A DNA stretch of 64,000 nt, from NCBI GenBank assembly GCA_947177775.1, contig CAMWVS010000005.1, positions 21,157-85,156 of the forward strand, given 5' to 3'. The notes beneath the pieces were generated by a model. The model had not been told where the DNA came from, did not search any database, and worked only from the letters and a program-made list of their open reading frames with translations. This stretch comes from an uncultured Prevotella sp. Its GTDB lineage: Bacteria > Bacteroidota > Bacteroidia > Bacteroidales > Bacteroidaceae. Positions 17,412 to 26,127 of the stretch are shown piece by piece. Each line of letters opens with the position of its first letter. The first letter of the stretch is position 1. The position numbers were made by a program, and so were the translations under genes.

Positions 17412-17668
17412 CTCCTTGCTCACCAAAGAGAACGTGTTTTTTGACACCCGCACGTAAGTAGCTGACTATCAGCACATCCTATTTCTCAAGAAAAACACGC
17501 TATTTTACATCGGAGCACAGGAATCGGGGGCCAAGTGGAGTTTAACTATTGTTAAAGTAAATATTATTCCGAATATATGATAATGCACATGGCTCGCTTT
17601 CACAGCTTTCGTGTTATCTTCAGAATGACCCAATTATTCCGCTACTGTATGAGACAATCCAAACATAT

Positions 17669-18739
17669 TTAAAGCATGCCCTTTGTGCTCGGCAGCTCAT
17701 AATGATATATATCCCGGCGCACAGCCATCTTCAGACTTCGGGCCAACGCTTTGAAGATTCCTTCGATTTTATGATGTTCGTTGACACCTTCGGCCTTGAT
17801 GTTCAGGTTCATCCGCGCGCTGTCACTCAGGCTCTTGAAGAAATGAAGAAACATTTCGGTCGGCATGTCCCCTACCCGCTCGCGGTGGAATTCGGCATCC
17901 CAGACGAGCCACGGGCGGCCGCCGAAATCGAGAGCCACAGAACAGAGACAGTCGTCCATGGGCAGACAGTAGCCATAACGTTCGATTCCGCGTTTGTCGC
18001 CAAGCGCACGGAGCAGGCACTCGCCAAGGGCAATCGCCGTGTCCTCAATCGTGTGGTGTTCGTCAACGTGAAGATCACCGCGCGTACGGACCGTAAGGTC
18101 TATCATTCCATGACGCCCTATCTGTTCGAGCATGTGGTCGAAAAAGCCAAGTCCGGTGGAGATGTCACAGCAGCCAGTGCCATCGAGATTGACACAGACA
18201 CGAATATCGGTCTCGGCCGTGGTACGCACGACTTCTGCCGTCCGTTCACCGGCAAAGAGAAGTTCGGCAATCTTATCCCACGTCATGCCGTCGCGACCGA
18301 GTATTAGCGACTTACAGCCGATGTTCTCCGCAAACTGGCGGTCGGTCTCACGGTCGCCGATGACATAGCTTCCAGCGAGGTCATAGTCGGGATTGGACAT
18401 ATATTTTTCGACAAGCCCCGTGGCCGGCTTGCGCGTCGGCGCATTGTCTTCGGGAAAGTGGCGGTCAATAAGAATATCATCGAACGTTACGCCCTCACCC
18501 TCTAACGTCTGGAGGATAAAGTTGTGGACAGGCCAGAATGTCTCTTCGGGAAAAGATGATGTTCCCAGTCCGTCCTGATTGGATACCATGACGAACTCGA
18601 AGTCAAGGTGAGAACGGATAAAGGAGAGATTACGGAAGACACCTTTGGTGAATTTCAGTTTATCGAACGAGTCAATCTGCTCGTCGGCCGGTTCCTCAAT
18701 GAGGGTTCCGTCACGGTCTATGAATAGTATGCGTTTCAT
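17669..18739 (-). CDS. hisB: Bifunctional histidinol-phosphatase / imidazoleglycerol-phosphate dehydratase HisB
   Basis: A 356-residue two-domain enzyme. The N-terminal HAD phosphatase has the nucleophile Asp8 and Asp10 ([11 protein letters not shown]). The C-terminal dehydratase has its metal-binding histidine motifs [14 protein letters not shown] and [15 protein letters not shown], and a second NEHHKIEG block. It carries out two steps of histidine synthesis: dehydration of imidazoleglycerol phosphate and dephosphorylation of histidinol phosphate. No other his gene is in this window, so it appears detached from the his operon. It lies 77 bp after the membrane-protein gene and may be co-transcribed with it; no good -7 box was found in that gap. 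Confidence 0.95.
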   Translation of the reverse strand: MKRILFIDRDGTLIEEPADEQIDSFDKLKFTKGVFRNLSFIRSHLDFEFVMVSNQDGLGTSSFPEETFWPVHNFILQTLEGEGVTFDDILIDRHFPEDNAPTRKPATGLVEKYMSNPDYDLAGSYVIGDRETDRQFAENIGCKSLILGRDGMTWDKIAELLFAGERTAEVVRTTAETDIRVCVNLDGTGCCDISTGLGFFDHMLEQIGRHGMIDLTVRTRGDLHVDEHHTIEDTAIALGECLLRALGDKRGIERYGYCLPMDDCLCSVALDFGGRPWLVWDAEFHRERVGDMPTEMFLHFFKSLSDSARMNLNIKAEGVNEHHKIEGIFKALARSLKMAVRRDIYHYELPSTKGML

Positions 18740-18816
18740 ACGGCGTCGTATATTTAATGATGATATAACTGTTAAAGGGATATATTGCTTTTTCTATGTC
18801 CGTCAAGGATAAATGT

Positions 18817-19899
18817 TCAACTATCCTTTCCATGAGAGTCGCCCGACGTTGCAGCCGAAGCGACGGCGCTCACTCTCACAAACCGCTTGCGCTCCTCCTC
18901 ACGTGTCTCTATTGAACCATAAAGATAATAGAGCGGATACATCTGTGAAAGATTGAGATAAGAGCCGAGGAAACCGGTCAGTATACCGGTCAGGGCTACG
19001 AGGATGTTGATATTGTCGGGCAAGGCCAGGGCGTCACCCATCATTATCGCTCCGGACGTGGACTTATAGACAGCGAGAGCGAGAACATAAGAGGGCAACA
19101 TGATAAAACAGCCTATGGCTAAGTTTATGAGAAACGTTATGGCTGACACACAGAATATACGCGGAAGATGACGCAAACCGACAGCGTATGCTGAAGGAAA
19201 GATGTGAAAAAAACGGGTGTGTGGACGGAAGACATAGCGGAAAGTGACAAAACAGAGCGGCATGGTCAACAGCAAAAGAATAAAGAACATGAGAATGCCG
19301 GCACCGAGAATGGCCATCTGGAGTCCAAAGCTAAGACGTAAAGACAACTGCATGACCCAAAAACCGCAAAAGAAGAACAGGGCAAAGACCGCCATGACTA
19401 TAAACAGGCAAAAGACACTCGCCTTGATTGTGCGCCAGCCTGCATTGACCCGGAAGAAAAAACGGGCGTTGCGCGGTAGGCGCATGGCGGCACGGACACG
19501 CGCTGCCGGCATCGGCATATAGAACATCGCAGCCATGAGGAGCGCCTCGAATACCTTCACCGAACCGAAACCGGACTCACGGTAGAGCAGTCCGCCGGCA
19601 GAAGGAGGTATGACGATGTGACGCCGGTGGTAGTCAAGAAGCATCATGCCGTAGGCAAAGAAGCAGAACGAGACTATGACACCGACAAAAGCAAGCCCCA
19701 AAGCCAAGAATGGACGGTCGTTGAAAGACTCTGAGAAAAGACCGTAAATACCGCCTATGAGGACATAGACGATGACCCAAGGCCACGTTGCACGGAAGAT
19801 GTTGCGGAAATTGTTGGAGAACAGTCCGTAGCCCGCGCTGATACACGCGCCGATGCTGCGGCTCATGAATAATGTGTATTCGGATGTTTTATTTCCCAT
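18817..19899 (-). CDS. Multi-pass inner-membrane protein of unknown function
   Basis: A 360-residue protein with about seven or eight hydrophobic segments, for example VIVYVLIGGIYGLF, ALGLAFVGVIVSFCFFAYG, a long double segment around FCLFIVMAVFALFFF and MFFILLLLTMPL, and a C-terminal ILVALTGILTGFLGSYL. I see no catalytic motif and do not recognise the family. The start at MGNKTSEYTLF (19899) is chosen because an upstream ATG at 19932 lies inside the -7 box at 19929-19937. The product ends in a Ser/Gly/Asp-rich soluble tail. It is divergently transcribed from the oxidoreductase operon and precedes hisB. Confidence 0.75.
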   Translation of the reverse strand: MGNKTSEYTLFMSRSIGACISAGYGLFSNNFRNIFRATWPWVIVYVLIGGIYGLFSESFNDRPFLALGLAFVGVIVSFCFFAYGMMLLDYHRRHIVIPPSAGGLLYRESGFGSVKVFEALLMAAMFYMPMPAARVRAAMRLPRNARFFFRVNAGWRTIKASVFCLFIVMAVFALFFFCGFWVMQLSLRLSFGLQMAILGAGILMFFILLLLTMPLCFVTFRYVFRPHTRFFHIFPSAYAVGLRHLPRIFCVSAITFLINLAIGCFIMLPSYVLALAVYKSTSGAIMMGDALALPDNINILVALTGILTGFLGSYLNLSQMYPLYYLYGSIETREEERKRFVRVSAVASAATSGDSHGKDS

Positions 19900-19928
19900 A
19901 ATTTTGTTATTATTCCTTATTCGGTGTT

Positions 19929-19937
19929 GCAAAGGTA
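19929..19937 (-). promoter_or_regulatory. -7 box for the leftward membrane-protein gene
   Basis: Minus-strand TACCTTTGC, an exact match to TAnnTTTGC, 30 nt upstream of the chosen ATG. It is paired back to back with the plus-strand box at 19950-19958, so the two promoters share upstream DNA and RNA polymerase could not occupy both at once. Confidence 0.7.
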
Positions 19938-19949
19938 TTGTTTTTTTCG

Positions 19950-19958
19950 TATCTTTGC
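19950..19958 (+). promoter_or_regulatory. -7 box for the oxidoreductase-DUF4421-DUF1460 operon
   Basis: TATCTTTGC matches TAnnTTTGC exactly, 20 nt upstream of the ATG at 19978. A TTG at 19927-19929, 20 bp upstream, is a plausible -33 element and overlaps the opposing -7 box. Confidence 0.72.
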
Positions 19959-19977
19959 GAAGTAATTAATACTTATT

Positions 19978-20961
19978 ATGAAAATATTGAAGTGGGGATT
20001 TATCGGTTGCGGAGAAGTGACCGAGAAAAAAAGCGGGCCCGCTTTCAGTGAGATAGAAGGCTCGACAGTGGTTGCGGTGATGAGCCGCAGCGCAGAGAAG
20101 GCACGTAGCTATGCCGAGCGCCACAACATCAAAAAATGGTACACCGACGCTCAGGAACTGATTGACGACCCGGACGTAAACGCCATATACATAGCCACTC
20201 CTCCGGCAAGCCACGCTACGTTCGCCATAATGGCCATGAAAGCGGGCAAACCTGTCTATGTGGAAAAGCCACTGGCCGCGAGCTACGACGACTGTGCACG
20301 AATCAACCGCGTGAGCGAACAGACCGGTGTGCCGTGTTTCGTGGCATACTACAGGCGATACCTCCCCTACTTCATCAAGGTCAAGGAAATAATAGAAAAC
20401 GGAACCATCGGGAAAGTAATCAACGTCCAAATCAGGTTTGCCGTTCCACCGCGTGACCTCGACTATCAGAACTCTGAAAAACTCCCGTGGCGTTTACGCC
20501 CGGACGTTTCCGGTGGAGGCTATTTCTACGACCTCGCTCCCCATCAGCTGGACATGCTTCAATATATCTTCGGTGTCATCACCGAGGCTGACGGTATCTG
20601 CGCCAACCGCGGAGGGCTCTATGAGGCGGAAGACACGGTAAGCGCATGTTTCAGGTTTGAGAACGGGCTGCCGGGCAGCGGTTCGTGGTGTTTCGTAGGA
20701 TATGAATCGGCACGCGAGGATTGTATCGACGTCATAGGCGACAAGGGACAGTTGAGTTTCTCGGTGTTCAACTACGACCCTATCGTGCTCCATACGGCAG
20801 ATGGAACGCAGAACATAACGGTTCCGAACCCACCATACGTACAGTATCCGCTGATAAAGAACGTCGTGGAACATCTTCAGGGACTGTCCGTGTGTACATG
20901 TACGGGAGTGTCGGCAACACCAGTCAACTGGGCTATGGATAGAATATTGGGAAAATTCTGA
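19978..20961 (+). CDS. Gfo/Idh/MocA-family NAD(P)-dependent oxidoreductase
   Basis: A 327-residue two-domain dehydrogenase. The N-terminal Rossmann fold opens with KWGFIGCGEV and contains IYIATPPASHA and the EKP motif (YVEKPLAAS). The C-terminal alpha/beta domain includes GGGYFYDLAPHQLDML, which carries the substrate-side histidine typical of the family. Members oxidise or reduce sugars and related compounds; the substrate cannot be inferred. It is the first gene of an operon with a DUF4421 protein (9 nt downstream) and a DUF1460 protein, which hints at an envelope- or cell-wall-sugar substrate. That is only an inference from context. Confidence 0.9.
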   Translation: MKILKWGFIGCGEVTEKKSGPAFSEIEGSTVVAVMSRSAEKARSYAERHNIKKWYTDAQELIDDPDVNAIYIATPPASHATFAIMAMKAGKPVYVEKPLAASYDDCARINRVSEQTGVPCFVAYYRRYLPYFIKVKEIIENGTIGKVINVQIRFAVPPRDLDYQNSEKLPWRLRPDVSGGGYFYDLAPHQLDMLQYIFGVITEADGICANRGGLYEAEDTVSACFRFENGLPGSGSWCFVGYESAREDCIDVIGDKGQLSFSVFNYDPIVLHTADGTQNITVPNPPYVQYPLIKNVVEHLQGLSVCTCTGVSATPVNWAMDRILGKF

Positions 20962-20970
20962 CATAAAGGA

Positions 20971-22137
20971 ATGATACGGCAGTGGTTGACAATGGTTCTG
21001 ATGACAGTGGCCTTGATGGCCGCAGGAGCGACGATGCCTGAAAACGAGGTGTTGTCAGAAAACGAACAGGCACAAACAAACTGTCCGAAAGAAAATCCGG
21101 AAAGGCAGAAAAAACAGGAAGACAAACAAAAAGATCGTGAAATCGGCAGTATCAGAAAGACCATCAGAGGATTCAGCGCCATCGACACCAACTATATTGA
21201 GCCACAGCACTACAACTATACGGTCATGCTCCAGTCGACATCGACATACGAGATATACACCCTCAAAAGCAGCAAAGGACAAGAACTGACATTCGCTCCG
21301 GACGTCATCATGAAGTTTGGACCGTATTTTGGATGGCGATGGTTTTTTCTCGGATATACATTTGACCTACGCAACATAAGTTTCGGAGGTAGCAAGCAGA
21401 AACAGGAGCTGGACTTCAGTATCTACAGTTCACAGATTGGCATAGACCTTTTCTACCGCCGGACAGGCAGCGACTATAAAATCAGAAATGCACGTATGGG
21501 CGACGATGTTGACGTCTCGCAGCTGGAAGGACTACCGTTCGGAGGACTGAATGTCGGTATCTCCGGATTTGATATCTACTATATATTCAATCACAAACGT
21601 TTTTCCTATCCGGCCGCTTTCTCCCAAAGCACATGCCAGAAACTGAGTTGCGGTTCGTGGATTGCCGGCATCGGATATACCAAAAACAGTCTGGAACTGG
21701 ACTATGACAATCTGCAAAAGGTTGTTGAGGCAAACGTCATGCCGGTTAATACGGTGAAGATTGACAGCGGACTGATGTTCAGCAGCGTGAGATATTATGA
21801 TGTGAACGTATCATGCGGATATGCCTACAACTGGGTGTTTGCAAAAAACTGCCTGTTCTGTGCAAGCGGGGCGTTGTCAATCGCCTACAAACACTCCCAC
21901 GGCGACACACCGGAGAAAAGCGACGGGTTCGGATTTGACTTCGACAATGTCAACCTTGACGGTATCGGACGTTTCGGACTGGTTTACAACAACACGCGAT
22001 GGTATGTCGGAATGAGTGCAATCATACGCTCATATAATTATCACAAGTCCCGTTTTTCGGCAAATAACACTTTCGGTAGCCTGAATATATATGCGGGATA
22101 TAACTTCGGAAAGAAAAAACGATACAGGAACAAATGA
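20971..22137 (+). CDS. DUF4421 secreted/outer-membrane protein
   Basis: A 388-residue protein with a signal peptide (~1-19, MIRQWLTMVLMTVALMAAGA). A very charged Glu/Gln/Lys linker (~25-60) follows, then a beta-rich domain full of alternating aromatic strands (GWRWFFLGYTFDLR, SLNIYAGYNFGKKK), consistent with an outer-membrane or surface beta structure. I recognise it as DUF4421, common in Bacteroidales, with no known function. The stop overlaps the DUF1460 start by four bases (ATGA), so the two are probably translationally coupled. It follows the oxidoreductase by 9 nt. Confidence 0.82.
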   Translation: MIRQWLTMVLMTVALMAAGATMPENEVLSENEQAQTNCPKENPERQKKQEDKQKDREIGSIRKTIRGFSAIDTNYIEPQHYNYTVMLQSTSTYEIYTLKSSKGQELTFAPDVIMKFGPYFGWRWFFLGYTFDLRNISFGGSKQKQELDFSIYSSQIGIDLFYRRTGSDYKIRNARMGDDVDVSQLEGLPFGGLNVGISGFDIYYIFNHKRFSYPAAFSQSTCQKLSCGSWIAGIGYTKNSLELDYDNLQKVVEANVMPVNTVKIDSGLMFSSVRYYDVNVSCGYAYNWVFAKNCLFCASGALSIAYKHSHGDTPEKSDGFGFDFDNVNLDGIGRFGLVYNNTRWYVGMSAIIRSYNYHKSRFSANNTFGSLNIYAGYNFGKKKRYRNK

Positions 22138-23090
22138 GAAAGAGTGTTTTCATCACCATTTCCATGCTTCTGCTGACGGTCGCAGAAGGATTGGCGGCAG
22201 GCAACATAGAATTATCGGCGGAGCCGGACGGATGCTTTGCCTGTACAAGTGTATGTGAAATACAGGCAATAGACGGCATTTTTTCCGACCGCACCCATTT
22301 CAGCACGGAAGACAGTCTGACTATCTGCAATATGCTGGAGGAGGCCCGTCAACAGCCGCAGGCCGCAGGACAACCGTTGTTCTTCGCAAGGAAATTCATT
22401 GGGAGACCGTATGTCGCCCATACGCTTGAACTTCCGGGGGAAGAACGGTTGGTCGTTAATACGACGCAACTGGACTGCACGACGCTTGTAGAAACGGTGA
22501 CGGCACTGACAATGTGTGCCGCAAGGAAACTCTACTCGTTTCGCGACTACCTCAATGCTCTGATGAGCCTGCGCTATCGCGGAGGACGGTTGGACGGGTA
22601 CGTCAGCAGGCTTCACTATTTCAGTGACTGGATTGAGGACAAAGGCCGGATGGGGATAACAACGGAAATACAGTCTCCGGCACCGCCGTTTACGGGTGTA
22701 CAGAAGCTGGACATATATTATATGAGCACTCACACAAAGAGTTATAAGGCTTTGGAGGAACATCTCGAATTTATTGAAAAGATAAGGGAACAGGAGATGG
22801 AACTGACAGGAAGAACCTACAGGTTCATACCGAAACGTGACGTACAGAACACGAAACTGATGAGGAATACGGTTAAGGACGGTGACATCATCGCCATCAC
22901 ATGCAACAAAAGAGGACTGGACATTGCTCATTTGGGATTTGCGGTATGGCGGAATGACGGACTTCATCTGCTCAATGCGTCAATGCTACACAAGAAGGTT
23001 GTGGAAGAACCGATGACATTATATAAATATCTACAGCAGCATCCAAGCCATACGGGCATCAGGATTATTCGCCTCAACAGGATGCCGTAA
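22134..23090 (+). CDS. DUF1460 amidase-like lipid/cell-wall hydrolase, exported
   Basis: A 318-residue protein with a signal peptide (~1-22, ending GLAAG). The core matches DUF1460, an NlpC/P60-like cysteine hydrolase fold that includes N-acetylmuramoyl-alanine amidase-like enzymes. The candidate nucleophile is Cys115 in TTQLDCTTLVE and the histidine is in DIAHLGFAVW (around residue 265). Two further cysteines in CFACTSVC (34-41) could form a disulfide. It probably works in the periplasm on peptidoglycan fragments. The ATG overlaps the DUF4421 stop, and it ends the three-gene operon. Confidence 0.85.
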   Translation: MRKSVFITISMLLLTVAEGLAAGNIELSAEPDGCFACTSVCEIQAIDGIFSDRTHFSTEDSLTICNMLEEARQQPQAAGQPLFFARKFIGRPYVAHTLELPGEERLVVNTTQLDCTTLVETVTALTMCAARKLYSFRDYLNALMSLRYRGGRLDGYVSRLHYFSDWIEDKGRMGITTEIQSPAPPFTGVQKLDIYYMSTHTKSYKALEEHLEFIEKIREQEMELTGRTYRFIPKRDVQNTKLMRNTVKDGDIIAITCNKRGLDIAHLGFAVWRNDGLHLLNASMLHKKVVEEPMTLYKYLQQHPSHTGIRIIRLNRMP

Positions 23091-23209
23091 TTTCTCTATA
23101 CGCCAAAAGCCCTGCTTATACAGACCGTCCAGGCATGGATAAAGGACCAACGGTTATGTTCTTGAAAGCAATTATAAAACGAATACATTATAACAAAACT
23201 ATAAATAAT

Positions 23210-23596
23210 ATGGAATTACCCGATTTTATGAATTATGCCGGAAAATTCTCGGCAAACGATTTCACTGAAAAGATATCACGAGTAGCCAAAAGAGCTGGTG
23301 CGAAACTGGTTTATGCAGCCCTCATACTCTACTATACACTGCAGAGTGATAAAGTATCTAAGACGGACAAGGCTATAATAATCGGTGCCTTGGGATATAT
23401 GATAAGTCCGTTAGACGGAATCCCCGATGCGATTCCTATAGTAGGACTGACGGATGATATGGCTGTATTGATATATGTCCTGAAAAAGGTATGGACGAAC
23501 GTAGAGCCGGAAATAAAGAACAATGCGAAAGAGAAACTGTCAAAATGGTTTGATGAGGACGAAATCGCGGAAATCGATGATTTGTTCAAAGTATAA
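23210..23596 (+). CDS. YkvA/DUF1232 small membrane-associated protein
   Basis: A 128-residue protein when started at the ATG at 23210 (MELPDFMNYAGKF), which follows the A-rich leader usual here. A longer frame beginning at 23135 has a less convincing N-terminus. The DUF1232 signature is clear: KTDKAIIIGALGYMISPLDGIPDAIPIVGLTDD. This family has two short hydrophobic helices around the SPLDxIPD motif and is of unknown function. The C-terminus is acidic (WFDEDEIAEIDDLF). It lies alone between the DUF1460 gene and yaaA. No -7 box of good quality was found upstream. Confidence 0.85.
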   Translation: MELPDFMNYAGKFSANDFTEKISRVAKRAGAKLVYAALILYYTLQSDKVSKTDKAIIIGALGYMISPLDGIPDAIPIVGLTDDMAVLIYVLKKVWTNVEPEIKNNAKEKLSKWFDEDEIAEIDDLFKV

Positions 23597-23673
23597 AAAA
23601 CAAAGGCTGTCCGCCAAAAATGGGAAGACACGGTTGCTAATAGAGATTTGACATATATGATAAAAGAAATCGT

Positions 23674-24429
23674 ATGCAGATAATACTCGCGAATGCAAAA
23701 ATCATGGTCAATGGAACTGACTATGAACCCAAAACTATACCGATGTTCCGCGATATAGCGGAACGTGTTGCTGCCGAAATGGCAACTATAGACATTGACG
23801 GGATGGAAAGAATGTTGGGATGCAGCCGGAAAATCGCTGCGGAAAACATATTAAGATATCAGAATTTTCCGGCAGCCCGACAGATGGCTGCCATAATGGC
23901 ATATAACGGACAGGCATACAAACATCTGAAAGCAAAGACACTGGGGCAAGAGGCATTAGAGTTCGCTCAGAATCATCTATGGATAACGTGTTTTCTCTAC
24001 GGTTTGTTGCGCCCGATGGATGCCATTGCGCCATATCGCATGGAAAACTCTGTAAGCCTGGAAACGACAAACGATTGTCCGATGAACAGGTTTTGGAGAG
24101 AACGGCTGACTGACGTGCTCATTGACAGCGTGAAAGCTGACGACGGCATACTTGTCCATCTGTCAACAGGAGAATATGAGCAATTGTTTGACTGGAGACG
24201 CGTATGCAATGAAGTGCGTGTGGTCCAACCGCTATTTTATGTCCGCAAAGGCGGCGAAATGAAAGTACAGGCGGTTTGGGCTAAATCATGTCGTGGCGCC
24301 ATGACCCGGTTTATCCTCGAAAACAATATTGAAACGACAGATGACCTACGAATGTTTTCATACGAAGGATTTGAGTTTAAACCGAACCTCGGTGACGATG
24401 ATTTCCCGCATTTCGTCAGGGAAGACTGA
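23674..24429 (+). CDS. yaaA: YaaA-family peroxide stress / DNA-binding protein
   Basis: A 251-residue protein of the YaaA (DUF328, UPF0246) family. Landmarks are an N-terminal MQIILANAKIM, YNGQAYKHLKA, FLYGLLRPMDAIAPYRMEN, and HLSTGEYEQLF followed by a basic C-terminal half. E. coli YaaA limits free iron and protects DNA during peroxide stress, and the fold binds DNA. The length is typical. A bidirectional terminator hairpin follows at 24463-24521. Its place between a YkvA gene and a convergent alkaline phosphatase gives no functional hint. Confidence 0.93.
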   Translation: MQIILANAKIMVNGTDYEPKTIPMFRDIAERVAAEMATIDIDGMERMLGCSRKIAAENILRYQNFPAARQMAAIMAYNGQAYKHLKAKTLGQEALEFAQNHLWITCFLYGLLRPMDAIAPYRMENSVSLETTNDCPMNRFWRERLTDVLIDSVKADDGILVHLSTGEYEQLFDWRRVCNEVRVVQPLFYVRKGGEMKVQAVWAKSCRGAMTRFILENNIETTDDLRMFSYEGFEFKPNLGDDDFPHFVRED

Positions 24430-24462
24430 GGAATAAAGACAGAAAAGCTAAAGAATAAAAAC

Positions 24463-24521
24463 AAAATCGCCTCCCGGAATTGCAACAACCAATAGCATTA
24501 CATCCCCTGGGAGGCGGTTTT
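24463..24521. terminator. Bidirectional terminator between yaaA and the alkaline phosphatase gene
   Basis: The arms AAAATCGCCTCCC and GGGAGGCGGTTTT pair with one wobble and are flanked by A- and T-runs on both sides, so it can end transcripts from both convergent genes. The loop begins GGAATTGCAACAAC and resembles a single unit of the 22-bp GGCC repeat (array 1: CCCGGGGTTGCAACAAGC). Confidence 0.85.
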
Positions 24522-24544
24522 GTATATAAAGAACAAGTTCCTTG

Positions 24545-25954
24545 TCACTTCTTCCAGCCCGTGATAGTCCCGATGGCGGGGGCTATCTCTATATTATCAA
24601 TACGCCCTTGGAACACTTCCGTTCCGTTGCCGATCGCATAAACAGGCACATAGCCGTTGCTGTGACCGCCACTCGCCCAGCTTATCATGGCCACTTCTGA
24701 TAATATACGACAGGCCGTTTCTCCGATATTATCAATGAGCTTATTCACCTTGCCGCCGTTATTGATAGCTTCTTCGATTGCGTTCCAACGCTTCTTGAGT
24801 CTTGAAGTCTGGTCGTCAGTAAGGGTGATACCATTCCAGAAACCGAATTGTGATTTCAGTTCCTTTTCAACGAGATTCCAAGTGAAACGTTTCGGGGATT
24901 TGGAATAAAGGTCATTGAGATGCCATTGAAACTCCGGCTTTGACATCTTCTGGAAACGCAACAGGTCAGTATGCAGTTCGTATGGTCCTTTTCCCATAAC
25001 AAGCCCTCCTGTCTCATGGTCGGCAGAGACGATGATGACGGTCTCGTCAGGGTGCTGCGAATAGAACTCATATGCCACTTTGATTGCCTTGTCCATATCA
25101 ATAACTTCATTAATAGCCGTTCCTATATCATTCTTATGACAGGCATAATCTATCATTCCGCCCTCGACCATAAAGAAAAAACCGTCTTTGTTGGACCGTG
25201 TAAGGAAATTGATACCGGCCCGAGTGATTTCTTCAAGCGTAAGATCACCCTTGCGGCGGTCTAAAGCGTATGGAATATGGTCACGATAGAGCTTCTTGTT
25301 GGCCTCGTCGCTCTGAAGCAGTATCATCTTAGAAGCCGATGCGGCCTTCTTTGTATAGTCTTTATAACCTTTAGCTATAGTATAACCGGCCTTTTCTGCC
25401 TGCTCATACAATGTTCCTTCTTCCGGTTTCTTGTCCGGCTCGTGAAAGTCTGAGCCACCGAAATAGTCATATCCGGAAGCAATGAGCTGACGACCTATCG
25501 TGTAATACATCTTGCGGTCCGGTACATGAGCATAGAACGATGCCGGAGTAGCATGGTCGATAGCAACACTCGTTGCGACACCAACGGCAGCACCGGCCTC
25601 CTTTGCCCATGCCGCAACACTGCTTACTTCTGTCTGAAGGTCAGTTGTGACACCCAAAGCCCCATTCTTCGTCTTGTGTCCCGTTGCCAAAGCTGTACCG
25701 CCTGCCGCGGAATCAGTAACACCGTTGGTACCTGAATAGGTATTGACAAGCCCCACAACGGGGAAGCTGGACATGAGGATCGGCTCGAAACCTATTTGGC
25801 CTTTTAGGGCTGCAAGATAAGTTTCGGTTACATTTACCTGATTGACGCCCATACCGTCACCGATAAAATAGAAAACGTATTTGATGCGGTTCTGGGCCAT
25901 CGCTGTGACAGTAAGCATCACAGCAAACAATAATGAGAGATATTTCTTTCGCAT
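24545..25954 (-). CDS. Alkaline phosphatase, secreted
   Basis: A 469-residue enzyme with a signal peptide (~1-20, ending VTAMAQ). Catalytic features are intact: the metal aspartate in FIGDGMG (Asp33), the nucleophilic Ser82 in VTDSAAGGTALATG, then VEGGMIDYACHKND, SADHETGG and the late metal histidine in SGGHSNGYVPVYAIG. It should cleave phosphate monoesters in the periplasm. The SGGHSNGYVP segment and length fit the Bacteroidota branch of the PhoA family. It is convergent with yaaA and stands apart from the ATP synthase operon, with a weak promoter candidate at 26067-26075. Confidence 0.92.
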   Translation of the reverse strand: MRKKYLSLLFAVMLTVTAMAQNRIKYVFYFIGDGMGVNQVNVTETYLAALKGQIGFEPILMSSFPVVGLVNTYSGTNGVTDSAAGGTALATGHKTKNGALGVTTDLQTEVSSVAAWAKEAGAAVGVATSVAIDHATPASFYAHVPDRKMYYTIGRQLIASGYDYFGGSDFHEPDKKPEEGTLYEQAEKAGYTIAKGYKDYTKKAASASKMILLQSDEANKKLYRDHIPYALDRRKGDLTLEEITRAGINFLTRSNKDGFFFMVEGGMIDYACHKNDIGTAINEVIDMDKAIKVAYEFYSQHPDETVIIVSADHETGGLVMGKGPYELHTDLLRFQKMSKPEFQWHLNDLYSKSPKRFTWNLVEKELKSQFGFWNGITLTDDQTSRLKKRWNAIEEAINNGGKVNKLIDNIGETACRILSEVAMISWASGGHSNGYVPVYAIGNGTEVFQGRIDNIEIAPAIGTITGWKK

Positions 25955-26066
25955 GTTATGTTCTGTAGATAAAAGGATGGAGGTACAAATGCGACTATCT
26001 GCAACAAAAAAGACATATCATTATATCTGCCGCAATATCATGGTTATATCAGCATGATAAAGACGG

Positions 26067-26075
26067 ACAAACATA
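26067..26075 (-). promoter_or_regulatory. Possible -7 box for the alkaline phosphatase gene
   Basis: Minus-strand TATGTTTGT matches TAnnTTTG but not the final C, about 110 nt upstream of the ATG, and no -33 element is seen. It is the only such box in the 173-bp gap after atpG. I see no clear phosphate-regulon operator. Confidence 0.35.
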
Positions 26076-26127
26076 ATGATATGCCCTAAATGTAGTGAAT
26101 GTGCATTATTACACAGCCTGTTGTTAC

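Larger units (their letters stand above)
16958..17668. other. Intergenic region between hisB and ftsY, no gene
   Basis: A 711-bp stretch without a credible gene. It contains the long hairpin at 17117-17178 and the 22-bp GGCC repeat array at 17321-17411. Beyond the array, an AT-rich segment (around 17490-17515, AAAAACACGC then TATTTTACATC) faintly resembles DNA flanking the array at 36801. The rest is unremarkable. Confidence 0.5.
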
